Below, in pieces: positions 7,526 through 18,643 of a stretch of 19,098 nt of DNA (its first letter is position 1; each line of letters opens with the position of its first letter). Made by a program: the position numbers and the translations under genes. This DNA is from Bacilli bacterium. GTDB taxonomy: Bacteria > Bacillota_I > Bacilli_A > RFN20 > CAG-826. The notes under the pieces were generated by a model, which was given only the letters and a program-made list of their open reading frames with translations, made no database searches and was not told where the DNA came from. The stretch covers positions 1-19,098 of the forward strand of contig JAKSVY010000032.1 in assembly GCA_024413875.1 (NCBI GenBank), given 5' to 3'.

Positions 7526-7984
7526 ATGAAAAAAATAATCTTACTATCATCATGTGCATTGCTACTTGCTGGCTGCGATTTTTCGTTTGGAGAAAAAAAC
7601 ACAACACAACCAACCAATAGCGTTTCAAGCATTGAAACAAAACATAACTATAACGAAGTTAGTGATAAAACCATTAAATGGAATCAAATTTTTTCTATGC
7701 CAGAAGATTTTTATTATGTCTATTTCTATTCGTTAACTTGCTCTCACTGTAACGAATTCAAAGATGAAATTATTCCGTGTGCATTAGAAACAACAAAGAC
7801 AATTTATTTTTGTGAAGAATCAACTGAATTTAACTATAAACAAGATACTTCAACTTCAATTGGTGCGACTTCTTGCGAACAATTTGTAATCGCAGGATTT
7901 CCTTCGCTTGCTATATTACAAAATCATCAAGTGGTGGTTAACGACTTAGGAGTAACCTCTATTAAGAAAACCTTAAATCTTTAA
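7526..7984 (+). CDS. Thioredoxin-fold lipoprotein with CSHC motif
   Basis: This 152-residue protein has a classic lipoprotein signal (MKK, hydrophobic core, LLAGC with lipidated Cys17) and a Ser/Thr/Asn-rich linker. It continues as a thioredoxin-like domain: the strand YYVYFYS leads into C72-S-H-C75, and a GFPSL segment at 124-128 gives the conserved cis-proline (Pro126). Three more cysteines (PCALE, YFCEE, TSCEQ) follow. It would act outside the membrane in thiol-disulfide exchange, either oxidising or reducing partner proteins; the direction cannot be read from CSHC alone. The two-cysteine active site and extracellular location suit making or repairing disulfides in secreted proteins. It is transcribed away from the membrane trio and sits before pcrA, from which it is probably separate. 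Confidence 0.85.
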   Translation: MKKIILLSSCALLLAGCDFSFGEKNTTQPTNSVSSIETKHNYNEVSDKTIKWNQIFSMPEDFYYVYFYSLTCSHCNEFKDEIIPCALETTKTIYFCEESTEFNYKQDTSTSIGATSCEQFVIAGFPSLAILQNHQVVVNDLGVTSIKKTLNL

Positions 7985-7994
7985 TCAATTAAGA

Positions 7995-8023
7995 TTTAAT
8001 AAATATCGTCCTTATGTTAGAAT
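7995..8023 (+). promoter_or_regulatory. Candidate pcrA promoter (TTTAAT, extended -10 TGTTAGAAT)
   Basis: TAGAAT at 8018-8023 has an upstream TGn extension (8015-8017), and TTTAAT at 7995-8000 lies 17 nt further up. The predicted start near 8030 leaves a leader of about 20 nt ending in an AT-rich stretch with no Shine-Dalgarno before the ATG at 8049. The prediction rests on motif match only. Confidence 0.35.
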
Positions 8024-8044
8024 ATTACACAGTAATATATTTTT
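8022..8044 (+). terminator. Small hairpin with U-run between the lipoprotein gene and pcrA
   Basis: ATATTAC (8022-8028) and GTAATAT (8032-8038) form a 7-bp stem with a 3-nt loop, followed by ATTTTT. It resembles a weak intrinsic terminator for the lipoprotein gene, but it has few G:C pairs and overlaps the predicted pcrA start region. A further 9-bp inverted repeat with no T-run lies at 7973-7981/7991-7999, over the lipoprotein stop. Confidence 0.3.
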
Positions 8045-8048
8045 AATT

Positions 8049-12259
<4,211 letters not shown>

Positions 12260-12260
12260 T

Positions 12261-12277
12261 AGTGATAATATATCACT
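12261..12277 (+). other. Hairpin between ligA and gatC
   Basis: AGTGATA (12261-12267) and TATCACT (12271-12277) make a perfect 7-bp stem with an ATA loop just after the ligA stop. No T-run follows, so it is not a typical intrinsic terminator. It may stabilise the ligA 3' end, be a processing site, or be a protein-binding palindrome. Confidence 0.35.
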
Positions 12278-12298
12278 GGTATATAGGTAGGTGACGTT

Positions 12299-12595
12299 AT
12301 GAAAGAATATAACAAAGACGTACTAAAAGACGCAGCGAATAGACTTCTATTCGATATGACAGAAGAAGAATACGACACATTATTAAGCGAATTCGATATT
12401 GTCACAAAACAAATGACTCTTATTGGTGAAGATCCATTAGTCGATGAATATGAACCAATGGTTTTCCCATTTGAATGCACAACTACATTTTTAAGAGAGG
12501 ATGAACCAACAACTCCTTTAACAAAAGAAGAAACAATTAAGAACGCTAATAATAAGCAAGATGGACAAATCAAACTTCCAAAGGTGGTGCTCTAA
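12299..12595 (+). CDS. gatC: Aspartyl/glutamyl-tRNA amidotransferase subunit C
   Basis: The product has 98 residues, the usual size for GatC. The N-terminal helix KDAANRLLFDMTEEE matches the GatC pattern, and the C-terminal half has the extended segment that wraps the GatA-GatB interface: EYEPMVFPF, TTFLREDE and a final GQIKLPKVV. GatC has no catalytic residue; it stabilises the complex that converts Glu-tRNA(Gln) or Asp-tRNA(Asn) to the amidated form. The start is the ATG with an AGGTGA 4 nt upstream. It is followed after 1 nt by gatA. The presence of gatCAB implies the indirect route to Gln-tRNA and/or Asn-tRNA. Confidence 0.93.
   Translation: MKEYNKDVLKDAANRLLFDMTEEEYDTLLSEFDIVTKQMTLIGEDPLVDEYEPMVFPFECTTTFLREDEPTTPLTKEETIKNANNKQDGQIKLPKVVL
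12581..12587 (+). promoter_or_regulatory. Ribosome-binding site deciding the gatA start
   Basis: AAGGTGG inside the last gatC codons lies 9 nt before the ATG at 12597. It rejects the longer in-frame start at 12561, which would extend gatA 36 nt further into gatC. Confidence 0.65.
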
Positions 12596-12596
12596 T

Positions 12597-14054
12597 ATGA
12601 AATACATGAATTTAACAATTGATGAGCTCCATGCTTTATTAGTAAATAAGGAAGTTACTCCTTTAGAGTTAACTAAAGAAGCTATTGAGCTTGCAAAGGC
12701 TGACAACAACAACGCTTTTGAATACATTATGGAAAAAGAAGCATTGGAATATGCTTCAAAATTAGGTGAACCTGAAGTTGATAATCCTCTTTGGGGTATT
12801 CCTTTTGCAATCAAAGATAATTTCTCTACAAAAGATGTTCCAACAACTGGAAGTAGCAATATTTTAAATGGATATGTCCCAGTATTTACTGCAACTGTTG
12901 TTGAAAAATTATTAGCAAAAGGTGCGATTCCTATTGGAAAAACAACTCTTGATGAACTTGCAATGGGTGGCACAGGTTTATCTGGTCATTTAGGTATGAC
13001 TTATAACCCATATGATCCAACACATACTAGACTTATTGGTGGTTCTTCATGTGGTTCTGCTGCCGTTACAGCAAACGCAGTTGTTCCATATGCTTTAGGT
13101 TCAGATACAGGTGACTCAATTCGTAAACCTGCTTCTTATGCTGGTTTAGTAGGACTTAAGCCAACTTGGTCAAGAATCTCTAGATATGGATTATTCCCAT
13201 TTGCTCCTTCAATGGATACTGTTGGTTTCTTTACAAGATCTGTTAAAGATTGTGGCTATTTATTAAATGTTACATCTGGTAGAGATGAAAACGACTCAAC
13301 ATCATCAACAAGAGAAGTTGAAGACTATGTTCGTTTAATTGGTAAACCAGTCGAAGGATTAAAAGTTGCTGTCATTAAAGAAATTAATGAAGCTGTTAAA
13401 GATAAAGATATTATGAATGCTTTCAATAAAAATATTGAAGGTTTAAAAGCAAAAGGCGTAGTAGTGGAAGAAGTTAGTTTAGATCAAACAATGCTTGCTT
13501 CTGTTTTCCCTACATATTTTGTTATTTCATGTGCAGAAGCTACATCAAATAACGCTAACTTAGATGGTATTAAGTTTGGTCCATATTATGATGGAAAGAC
13601 TTACCAAGAAGTTATGTTTAACGCTAGAACCGCTGGATTTAGTGAGCTTATTAAACGTAGATTCGTTATTGGAAGCTATGCATTAATGAGAGAAAACCAA
13701 GATGAATTATTCCAACGTGCTCAAAAGAATAGAAGAAAAATTGTCAATGCAGTTAACGCTGTTTTAGCTAACTATGATTTCATTTATACACCTGCTTCAC
13801 CAAAGGTAGCACCTGTCAAAGATGAAAGTGGTGATAGATTAAATGAAGAATACATGATTGCGGATAACCATTTAGCATTAGGTAACTTTGCTGGTCTTCC
13901 ATCAATCACAGTCCCAATCGGACTTAAAGATAAACTCCCATTTGGTGGTAACGTTATGGGTCGTGCTTTTGAAGACGCAAAAGTTCTTCAACTCGCGGAC
14001 GCTATCGAATCTATCACTGGATTAAAAGGTTTAAATGCAAAGGAGGTTAAATAA
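12597..14054 (+). CDS. gatA: Aspartyl/glutamyl-tRNA amidotransferase subunit A (glutaminase)
   Basis: The product has 485 residues, the typical GatA length, from the ATG 1 nt after the gatC stop. It belongs to the amidase-signature family and releases ammonia from glutamine for transfer by GatB. The Ser-cisSer-Lys triad is visible: Lys73 in GIPFAIKDN, Ser151 in GGSSCGSAA and Ser174 in GSDTGDSIRKPAS. The serine loop reads GDS..K where most bacteria have GGS..Q, a substitution I associate with Mollicutes-type GatA. The downstream YGLFPFAPSMDTVGFF also fits low-GC Bacillota. All catalytic residues are present, so activity is expected. It ends at a TAA one base before the gatB ATG, and the gatB ribosome-binding site lies inside its last codons. 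Confidence 0.97.
   Translation: MKYMNLTIDELHALLVNKEVTPLELTKEAIELAKADNNNAFEYIMEKEALEYASKLGEPEVDNPLWGIPFAIKDNFSTKDVPTTGSSNILNGYVPVFTATVVEKLLAKGAIPIGKTTLDELAMGGTGLSGHLGMTYNPYDPTHTRLIGGSSCGSAAVTANAVVPYALGSDTGDSIRKPASYAGLVGLKPTWSRISRYGLFPFAPSMDTVGFFTRSVKDCGYLLNVTSGRDENDSTSSTREVEDYVRLIGKPVEGLKVAVIKEINEAVKDKDIMNAFNKNIEGLKAKGVVVEEVSLDQTMLASVFPTYFVISCAEATSNNANLDGIKFGPYYDGKTYQEVMFNARTAGFSELIKRRFVIGSYALMRENQDELFQRAQKNRRKIVNAVNAVLANYDFIYTPASPKVAPVKDESGDRLNEEYMIADNHLALGNFAGLPSITVPIGLKDKLPFGGNVMGRAFEDAKVLQLADAIESITGLKGLNAKEVK
14039..14046 (+). promoter_or_regulatory. Strong ribosome-binding site of gatB
   Basis: AAAGGAGG within the 3' end of gatA, 9 nt before the ATG at 14056. It selects MNFEAV as the GatB N terminus and rejects the upstream in-frame ATG at 14035. 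Confidence 0.75.
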
Positions 14055-14055
14055 T

Positions 14056-15486
14056 ATGAACTTCGAAGCAGTTATTGGTCTTGAAATTCACGTTGAATTA
14101 AAGACAAAAACCAAAATGTTCTCAAGCGCTCCTGTTGCATTCGGTAAAGAACCAAATACATGCTGTAGACCTCTTGATTTAGGCTTCCCAGGAACACTTC
14201 CAGTTGTTAATAAAGAAGCAGTTATTTATGCGATTCGTGTTGCAAATGCTCTCCATATGGATATTGATCACGAATTACACTTTGACCGTAAGAACTATTT
14301 CTATAGTGACCTTCCAAAGGGTTATCAAATCACCCAAAACCTTAGACCAATTGGTTCTAATGGTTATCTTGATTTAAATACATCTCGTGGAGTTAAACAT
14401 GTTGAAATCGAACGTATCCACATGGAAGAAGATACATGTATGCAACACCACTTTAGAGATTACTCATTAGTGGACTATAACCGTGCTGGTGTCCCACTTG
14501 TTGAAATTGTTTCTCGCCCAGATATTAGAACTGGTGAAGAAGCACAAAAATACGTTGAAAAGATTCGTTCTATTGTTGTATTTACTGGAGTATCTGATGG
14601 AAAAATGGAAGAAGGATCACTTCGTTGCGATGTTAACATCTCTCTCCGCCCATATGGTGCAACTAAGTTTGGTACAAAGGTTGAAATTAAAAACCTTAAC
14701 TCAACAAGATTTATCCAACAAGCTATTGATTATGAAATTGAAAGACAATCAAAACTTTTACTTCAAAATCAATGCATTCAACAAGAAACACGTAGATATG
14801 ATGAACAAAAACGTGAAACTGTCTTAATGCGTGTTAAGACTGATGCGGTTGACTATAAGTATTTCCCAGAACCAAATATCACTCCAATTGCCTTATCAAA
14901 CGAATTTGTTGATGATGCGATTGCAAAATGCCCAGAACTTGCTGAAAGCAAAGTTAATAGATACATGAATGAATATGGTTTAAGTGAATACGATGCTTCA
15001 TTACTCGTTAATGAAAAAGAAGTATCAGAATACTTCGATGAAGCTGCTAAACTTACTAAATCATATAAGATGCTCGCTAACTGGATTAACGTTGACATTG
15101 CATCAGTATTAAATAAGCAAAATAAAGCTATTGGAGAAATTAATATTTCCCCTAAGAATCTCGTTGATTTAATTGCTTTGGTTGATTCAAAAGAAATTTC
15201 AAATAACCAAGCTAGAGATATTTTCAATAAGATGCTTGAAACCGGAAAAGATCCAGCAACTCTTAAGAAAGAACTTGGTATTGCATCTCAAGTCTCTGAT
15301 GAATCCGCTATTATGGAACTCGTAAATGAGGTCTTAAATGAATTCCCACAATCTATCCAAGACTTTAAAGATGGTAAAGATAGAGCATTAGGATTCTTAG
15401 TTGGACAAATCATGAAGAAATCACACGGTAAAGTAAATCCTAAAGTCACAAGTGACTTATTATTAAAAGAATTAAGGAGCAGGTAA
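14056..15486 (+). CDS. gatB: Aspartyl/glutamyl-tRNA amidotransferase subunit B
   Basis: The product has 476 residues, the standard GatB length. GatB activates the misacylated Glu- or Asp-tRNA with ATP and transfers the ammonia channelled from GatA. Hallmarks: GLEIHVELKTKTKMFS at the N terminus, LGFPGTLPVVN, FDRKNYFYSDLPKGYQIT, DYNRAGVPLVEIVSRPD and DGKMEEGSLRCDVNIS in the cradle domain. A C-terminal helical plus YqeY-type tail (MKKSHGKVNPKVTSDLLLKEL) contacts the tRNA. All three subunits are contiguous and intact. The next gene, galE, starts one base after its stop, and the galE ribosome-binding site is within the last gatB codons. Confidence 0.97.
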   Translation: MNFEAVIGLEIHVELKTKTKMFSSAPVAFGKEPNTCCRPLDLGFPGTLPVVNKEAVIYAIRVANALHMDIDHELHFDRKNYFYSDLPKGYQITQNLRPIGSNGYLDLNTSRGVKHVEIERIHMEEDTCMQHHFRDYSLVDYNRAGVPLVEIVSRPDIRTGEEAQKYVEKIRSIVVFTGVSDGKMEEGSLRCDVNISLRPYGATKFGTKVEIKNLNSTRFIQQAIDYEIERQSKLLLQNQCIQQETRRYDEQKRETVLMRVKTDAVDYKYFPEPNITPIALSNEFVDDAIAKCPELAESKVNRYMNEYGLSEYDASLLVNEKEVSEYFDEAAKLTKSYKMLANWINVDIASVLNKQNKAIGEINISPKNLVDLIALVDSKEISNNQARDIFNKMLETGKDPATLKKELGIASQVSDESAIMELVNEVLNEFPQSIQDFKDGKDRALGFLVGQIMKKSHGKVNPKVTSDLLLKELRSR

Positions 15487-15487
15487 A

Positions 15488-16507
15488 ATGAAAGAAATTC
15501 TTGTTACAGGTGGGATGGGTTACATTGGTAGCCACACAGTTATCGAATTACTTAAAGCAGGTTATAAGCCAGTAATTGTTGATAACTTAGTCAACTCTAA
15601 GGAAGAGGTTTTAAATAGACTCGAAACCATTACAGGTGTTCGTGTTGAATTTGTAAAACTCGATGTTTGTGATGAAGAAGCTTTAGATAAAGTATTCGCT
15701 TCTCATAATTTCTTTGGGGCTATTCACTTTGCTGGTTTAAAGTCAGTTGGTGAATCAGTTAAATTCCCACAAATGTATTATGACAACAACTATGGATCAA
15801 CAGATACATTACTTAAAGTAATGGAAAAGTATAATGTTAAACATTTAGTTTTCTCATCAAGTGCAACTGTATATGGAACACCAAAAAGAGTTCCGCTCGT
15901 TGAAACTGATGAAATTGGTGGTGTCACTAATCCATATGGCGAAACAAAATACAAAATTGAATTACAACTTCAAGCTTTAGCTAAAAAAGATCCAACTTGG
16001 AATATTGCATTACTCCGTTATTTTAACCCAATTGGTGCTCACCAATCTGGTTTAATTGGTGAAGACCCACAAGGTATCCCAAATAACTTAATGCCATATA
16101 TTACTCAAGTAGCAGTTGGTAAACTCCCATTCCTCCATGTTTATGGCAATGACTACAAAACTCATGATGGAACAGGTGTACGTGACTATATTCACGTTCT
16201 TGACCTTGCAATGGGACACGTTCAAACAATTAAGAAACTCGAATCTGACCCAGGACTTGTTATCTATAACTTAGGAACAGGTGTTGGAACTTCAGTTTTA
16301 GATTTAGTACACGCTTTTGAAGAAGCTAACGGTATCAAGATTCCATACCAAATTGATCCACGCCGTCCAGGTGATGTTGATGCTTGTTATGCATGCGCAG
16401 ATAAGGCATTTAAAGAAATTGGCTTTAAAGCACAATACAATATTGTTGATGCTTGCCGTGACTCATGGAATTGGCAAAGTAAAAATCCAAAAGGCTTTGA
16501 TAAATAA
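15488..16507 (+). CDS. galE: UDP-glucose/UDP-galactose 4-epimerase
   Basis: The product has 339 residues, the family's usual length. It interconverts UDP-glucose and UDP-galactose in the Leloir pathway and supplies galactosyl donors for surface glycans. It is an extended short-chain dehydrogenase: NAD-binding GGMGYIG at 8-14, FAGLKSVGES, SSSATVYG at about 123-130 with the active-site serine, and Tyr150-X3-Lys154 in PYGETKYK. GalE signatures LRYFNPIGAH, GEDPQGIPNNLMPY and GVRDYIHVLDLA follow. The ATG at 15488 has AAGGAG 8 nt upstream. Its attachment to gatCAB rather than to gal genes is unusual; it probably shares the housekeeping transcript. UDP-N-acetylhexosamine epimerase activity cannot be excluded. 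Confidence 0.96.
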   Translation: MKEILVTGGMGYIGSHTVIELLKAGYKPVIVDNLVNSKEEVLNRLETITGVRVEFVKLDVCDEEALDKVFASHNFFGAIHFAGLKSVGESVKFPQMYYDNNYGSTDTLLKVMEKYNVKHLVFSSSATVYGTPKRVPLVETDEIGGVTNPYGETKYKIELQLQALAKKDPTWNIALLRYFNPIGAHQSGLIGEDPQGIPNNLMPYITQVAVGKLPFLHVYGNDYKTHDGTGVRDYIHVLDLAMGHVQTIKKLESDPGLVIYNLGTGVGTSVLDLVHAFEEANGIKIPYQIDPRRPGDVDACYACADKAFKEIGFKAQYNIVDACRDSWNWQSKNPKGFDK

Positions 16508-16526
16508 TTAGAAAAGGAGACTATTT

Positions 16527-17435
16527 ATGGCAAAAATTAATTGCTCTATGTTAGGAACCGATGGGGAAATTACACTTAGAGGATTTAATTGGACAACAGA
16601 AAATCCAACAAAGAACCTCATTATTGTAACTGGAATGGAAGAATATGCTGGTCGTTACGATGAATTTGCTACATACTTAAATGCTTTTGGATACAATGTT
16701 GTTTGCCTTGACCACTATGGACAAGGTCAAACAGCTGGTGAGATTGCAAAATTAGGTAAGACCATTCATGGTGCTTTCTCTTTTTCTGTTGAAAATGTTC
16801 ATAAACTTGCTGAAACATTGAAAGCTCAAAATGGTTTGCCAGTTTATGTTATGGGTCATTCAATGGGCTCATTCATTGTTCAAACATATATCCAAAGATA
16901 TAGTGAAGATGTTGTAAAAGCAATCATTATGAGTAGTAATGGTGATAACGCAAAATTGTTATACAAGTTTGGATCTCTCTTTACAAAACTTAAAGTTAAA
17001 GATGAAAACTGGAATAAACCAGGAACTACATTCGCTAATTTGACATTTGGAAGCTATAGAAAGCGTTTCCCAGATTCTGAATTTGCTTGGGTTAGTGCAT
17101 CGAAAGCTAATGTTGAAGAATATACTCGTAGCCATTATTGCGGCTATGGCTCAACAATGGGATTCTATTATGAACTTCTTGATGGAAATTCAAAGTTATT
17201 CATTAAAAAGAATCTTCAAAAAATACGTAAGGATTTACCTATTTTAGTTATAGCTGGTGAAGATGATCCAGTTGGTAGTTACGGAAAAGGACCAGAAAGA
17301 TTAGCAAAGATGTATAAAAAATTGGGCATCACTAATGTTGAATTAATACTCTATCCAGAAATCAGACATGAAATTTTAATGGAAGATAATAAAGAAGAAA
17401 TTTACAAAGATATTTGTAATTTCTTGGAGGCGTAA
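16527..17435 (+). CDS. Alpha/beta hydrolase, monoacylglycerol lipase/lysophospholipase-like
   Basis: The product has 302 residues with a single serine-hydrolase domain of the Hydrolase_4 type. Features: GMEEYAGRYDEFATYL near the N terminus (oxyanion region and the family's E.s.RY pattern), CLDHYGQGQT, the nucleophile elbow GHSMGS with Ser112, an acidic residue at Asp246 or Asp247 in AGEDDPVG, and the base His281 in RHEIL. There is no signal peptide, so it is cytoplasmic, and the likely substrates are monoacylglycerols or lysophospholipids, though the exact ester is unknown. The start has AAGGAG 7 nt upstream and lies 19 nt after galE. Its TAA overlaps the next start (TAATG), coupling it to the FNT channel gene. 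Confidence 0.9.
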   Translation: MAKINCSMLGTDGEITLRGFNWTTENPTKNLIIVTGMEEYAGRYDEFATYLNAFGYNVVCLDHYGQGQTAGEIAKLGKTIHGAFSFSVENVHKLAETLKAQNGLPVYVMGHSMGSFIVQTYIQRYSEDVVKAIIMSSNGDNAKLLYKFGSLFTKLKVKDENWNKPGTTFANLTFGSYRKRFPDSEFAWVSASKANVEEYTRSHYCGYGSTMGFYYELLDGNSKLFIKKNLQKIRKDLPILVIAGEDDPVGSYGKGPERLAKMYKKLGITNVELILYPEIRHEILMEDNKEEIYKDICNFLEA

Positions 17436-18097
17436 TGAATAGAATCGTCAAATTATTTTTACTTGGCATATTAGCAGGGTTCGCAATCGGATTAGGTGGA
17501 CTCGGTTATTTATGTTGTCTCGCTTTAGGGCAAAAGATTTTAGGTTCATTTGTATTCTCATTTGGTCTATTAACTGTATGTGGAGCGGGATTGTTCCTTT
17601 ATACAGGTAAAATCGGATATGCATTTGTTAAAGAAGGACCTAAACCATTAGATCTATTAGTAGGGTATATTGGTAATTTATTAGGTGCTGCTTCGTTAGG
17701 CGCTGCTCTTCTTGCTATTCCAAGTCTAAAGGGCACTGCAATAGCTCAAAATGCTTATTATCTAGCCAAGGGAAGGGATGTTTTATCTTCATCAGGTGAA
17801 ACTTGGTATGGTGCGCTCTTACTATCTATCCTTTGTGGAATTCTTGTATTCATAGCGGTAGATATGTTTAAAAGAAAACCAGGCGCCATCGGAACGCTTT
17901 GCCTTATTGGCGCAGTAGCAGTCTTTGTAATGGCGGGTTTTGAACACTGTATTGCAAATATGTTCTATTACACTTTTGGAAACAATTGGACTTGGGGTGT
18001 TGTTCTTAACATTGTAATTACTACAATTGGAAACACATTAGGTGCATGGATTACATATGTAATTACCCATTTTGCCATTGATAAATTAAAAGAATAA
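17435..18097 (+). CDS. Short formate/nitrite transporter (FNT) family channel
   Basis: The product has 220 residues with six hydrophobic segments. The FNT fingerprint is clear: an N-terminal AGFAIGLGGLGYL, the GNLLGAA half-helix, and GFEHCIANMF at 168-177, whose His171 corresponds to the conserved pore histidine, followed by GNTLGAW. FNT pentamers carry formate, nitrite, lactate, hydrosulfide or similar monovalent anions with protons. At 220 residues it is well below the usual 260-290, lacking both the N-terminal cytoplasmic helix and the C-terminal tail. The substrate cannot be read; formate or another fermentation acid would fit. GGAGG lies 4 nt before the ATG, which overlaps the hydrolase stop. 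It is the last gene of the operon. Confidence 0.88.
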   Translation: MNRIVKLFLLGILAGFAIGLGGLGYLCCLALGQKILGSFVFSFGLLTVCGAGLFLYTGKIGYAFVKEGPKPLDLLVGYIGNLLGAASLGAALLAIPSLKGTAIAQNAYYLAKGRDVLSSSGETWYGALLLSILCGILVFIAVDMFKRKPGAIGTLCLIGAVAVFVMAGFEHCIANMFYYTFGNNWTWGVVLNIVITTIGNTLGAWITYVITHFAIDKLKE

Positions 18098-18114
18098 TAA
18101 AATATAGACAAAAG

Positions 18115-18146
18115 AAAACAAGCCATCTTAGACGGCTTGTTTTTTT
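18115..18146. terminator. Bidirectional intrinsic terminator
   Basis: AAAACAAGCC (18115-18124) pairs with GGCTTGTTTT (18134-18143) across a 9-nt loop, with a run of ten bases TTTTTTTG-like T-rich sequence on the plus side and an A-rich run (CAAAAGAAAA) upstream that gives U's on the minus transcript. It ends both the long plus-strand operon and the minus-strand gene whose stop is at 18150-18148. Confidence 0.92.
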
Positions 18147-18147
18147 G

Positions 18148-18642
18148 TTATGCTGTAACAATTGCGACAATACCAACTTTGATACTTACAAGTGAGCCAT
18201 CAGTTGAAGCAATCTTGACTTGTGCTGAAGTGTCATTTTCTAACTTATTGTCAAATGAAAATGCTGCAATTTGCTCTCCACTTTGGGTAATTGTTGAGTA
18301 TAAGTTACCAGAGACAACAGAGAAAACGAGCCCAATGTGATCTGCGTTTGTTGGTGTGACGTTTGCTTTAAGTTCAATTGCGTTGCCCATTGATGTATAG
18401 AAATAATTATAGTCACGAATAACAATTGTATATTTGACTTGTTCTTTATCAGTTTCCCACTTTGGATTTGGATTAACTTGATAAATAGGCTTATCACCAA
18501 TAGAGAATGATTTTGTAACTAAAACAATGTCTTCAACATATGTTGTCTTGCTTTCTGTTCTTACTTCAGAACCAAAGAAGGCAATGATAATAATCGCAAT
18601 AACATATAAAGCGGAGATAATAACAGTAATAGCTTTTTTCAT
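18148..18642 (-). CDS. Membrane-anchored protein with bacterial Ig-like ectodomain, unknown function
   Basis: From the ATG at 18642 the product has 164 residues: MKKAITV leads into a hydrophobic segment (about 3-27), then a soluble outward domain. Its middle, AIELKANVTPTNAD followed by LVFSVVSG and later TSAQVKIASTDG, follows the layout of bacterial Ig-like (Big_2-type) domains, suggesting a cell-surface or extracellular interaction role. A longer in-frame start at 18666 would overlap the upstream gene by 23 nt. I prefer 18642 because it gives a clean signal-anchor and lies one base after the upstream stop (TAATATG), with AAGGGG 11 nt ahead. It is probably translated together with the preceding membrane protein. 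No lipobox or catalytic motif is visible. Confidence 0.75.
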   Translation of the reverse strand: MKKAITVIISALYVIAIIIIAFFGSEVRTESKTTYVEDIVLVTKSFSIGDKPIYQVNPNPKWETDKEQVKYTIVIRDYNYFYTSMGNAIELKANVTPTNADHIGLVFSVVSGNLYSTITQSGEQIAAFSFDNKLENDTSAQVKIASTDGSLVSIKVGIVAIVTA

Positions 18643-18643
18643 A

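Noticed and set aside
12261..12277. Intrinsic terminator after ligA
   Set aside because: The hairpin is real, but no T-run follows and gatC starts 22 nt later, so termination is not supported.
12518..12973. 151-codon minus-strand ORF
   Set aside because: It is antisense to gatC and gatA, has no ribosome-binding site and no recognisable product.
18137..18340. Small plus-strand ORF after the terminator
   Set aside because: It begins inside the terminator T-run and is antisense to the Ig-like membrane protein gene.
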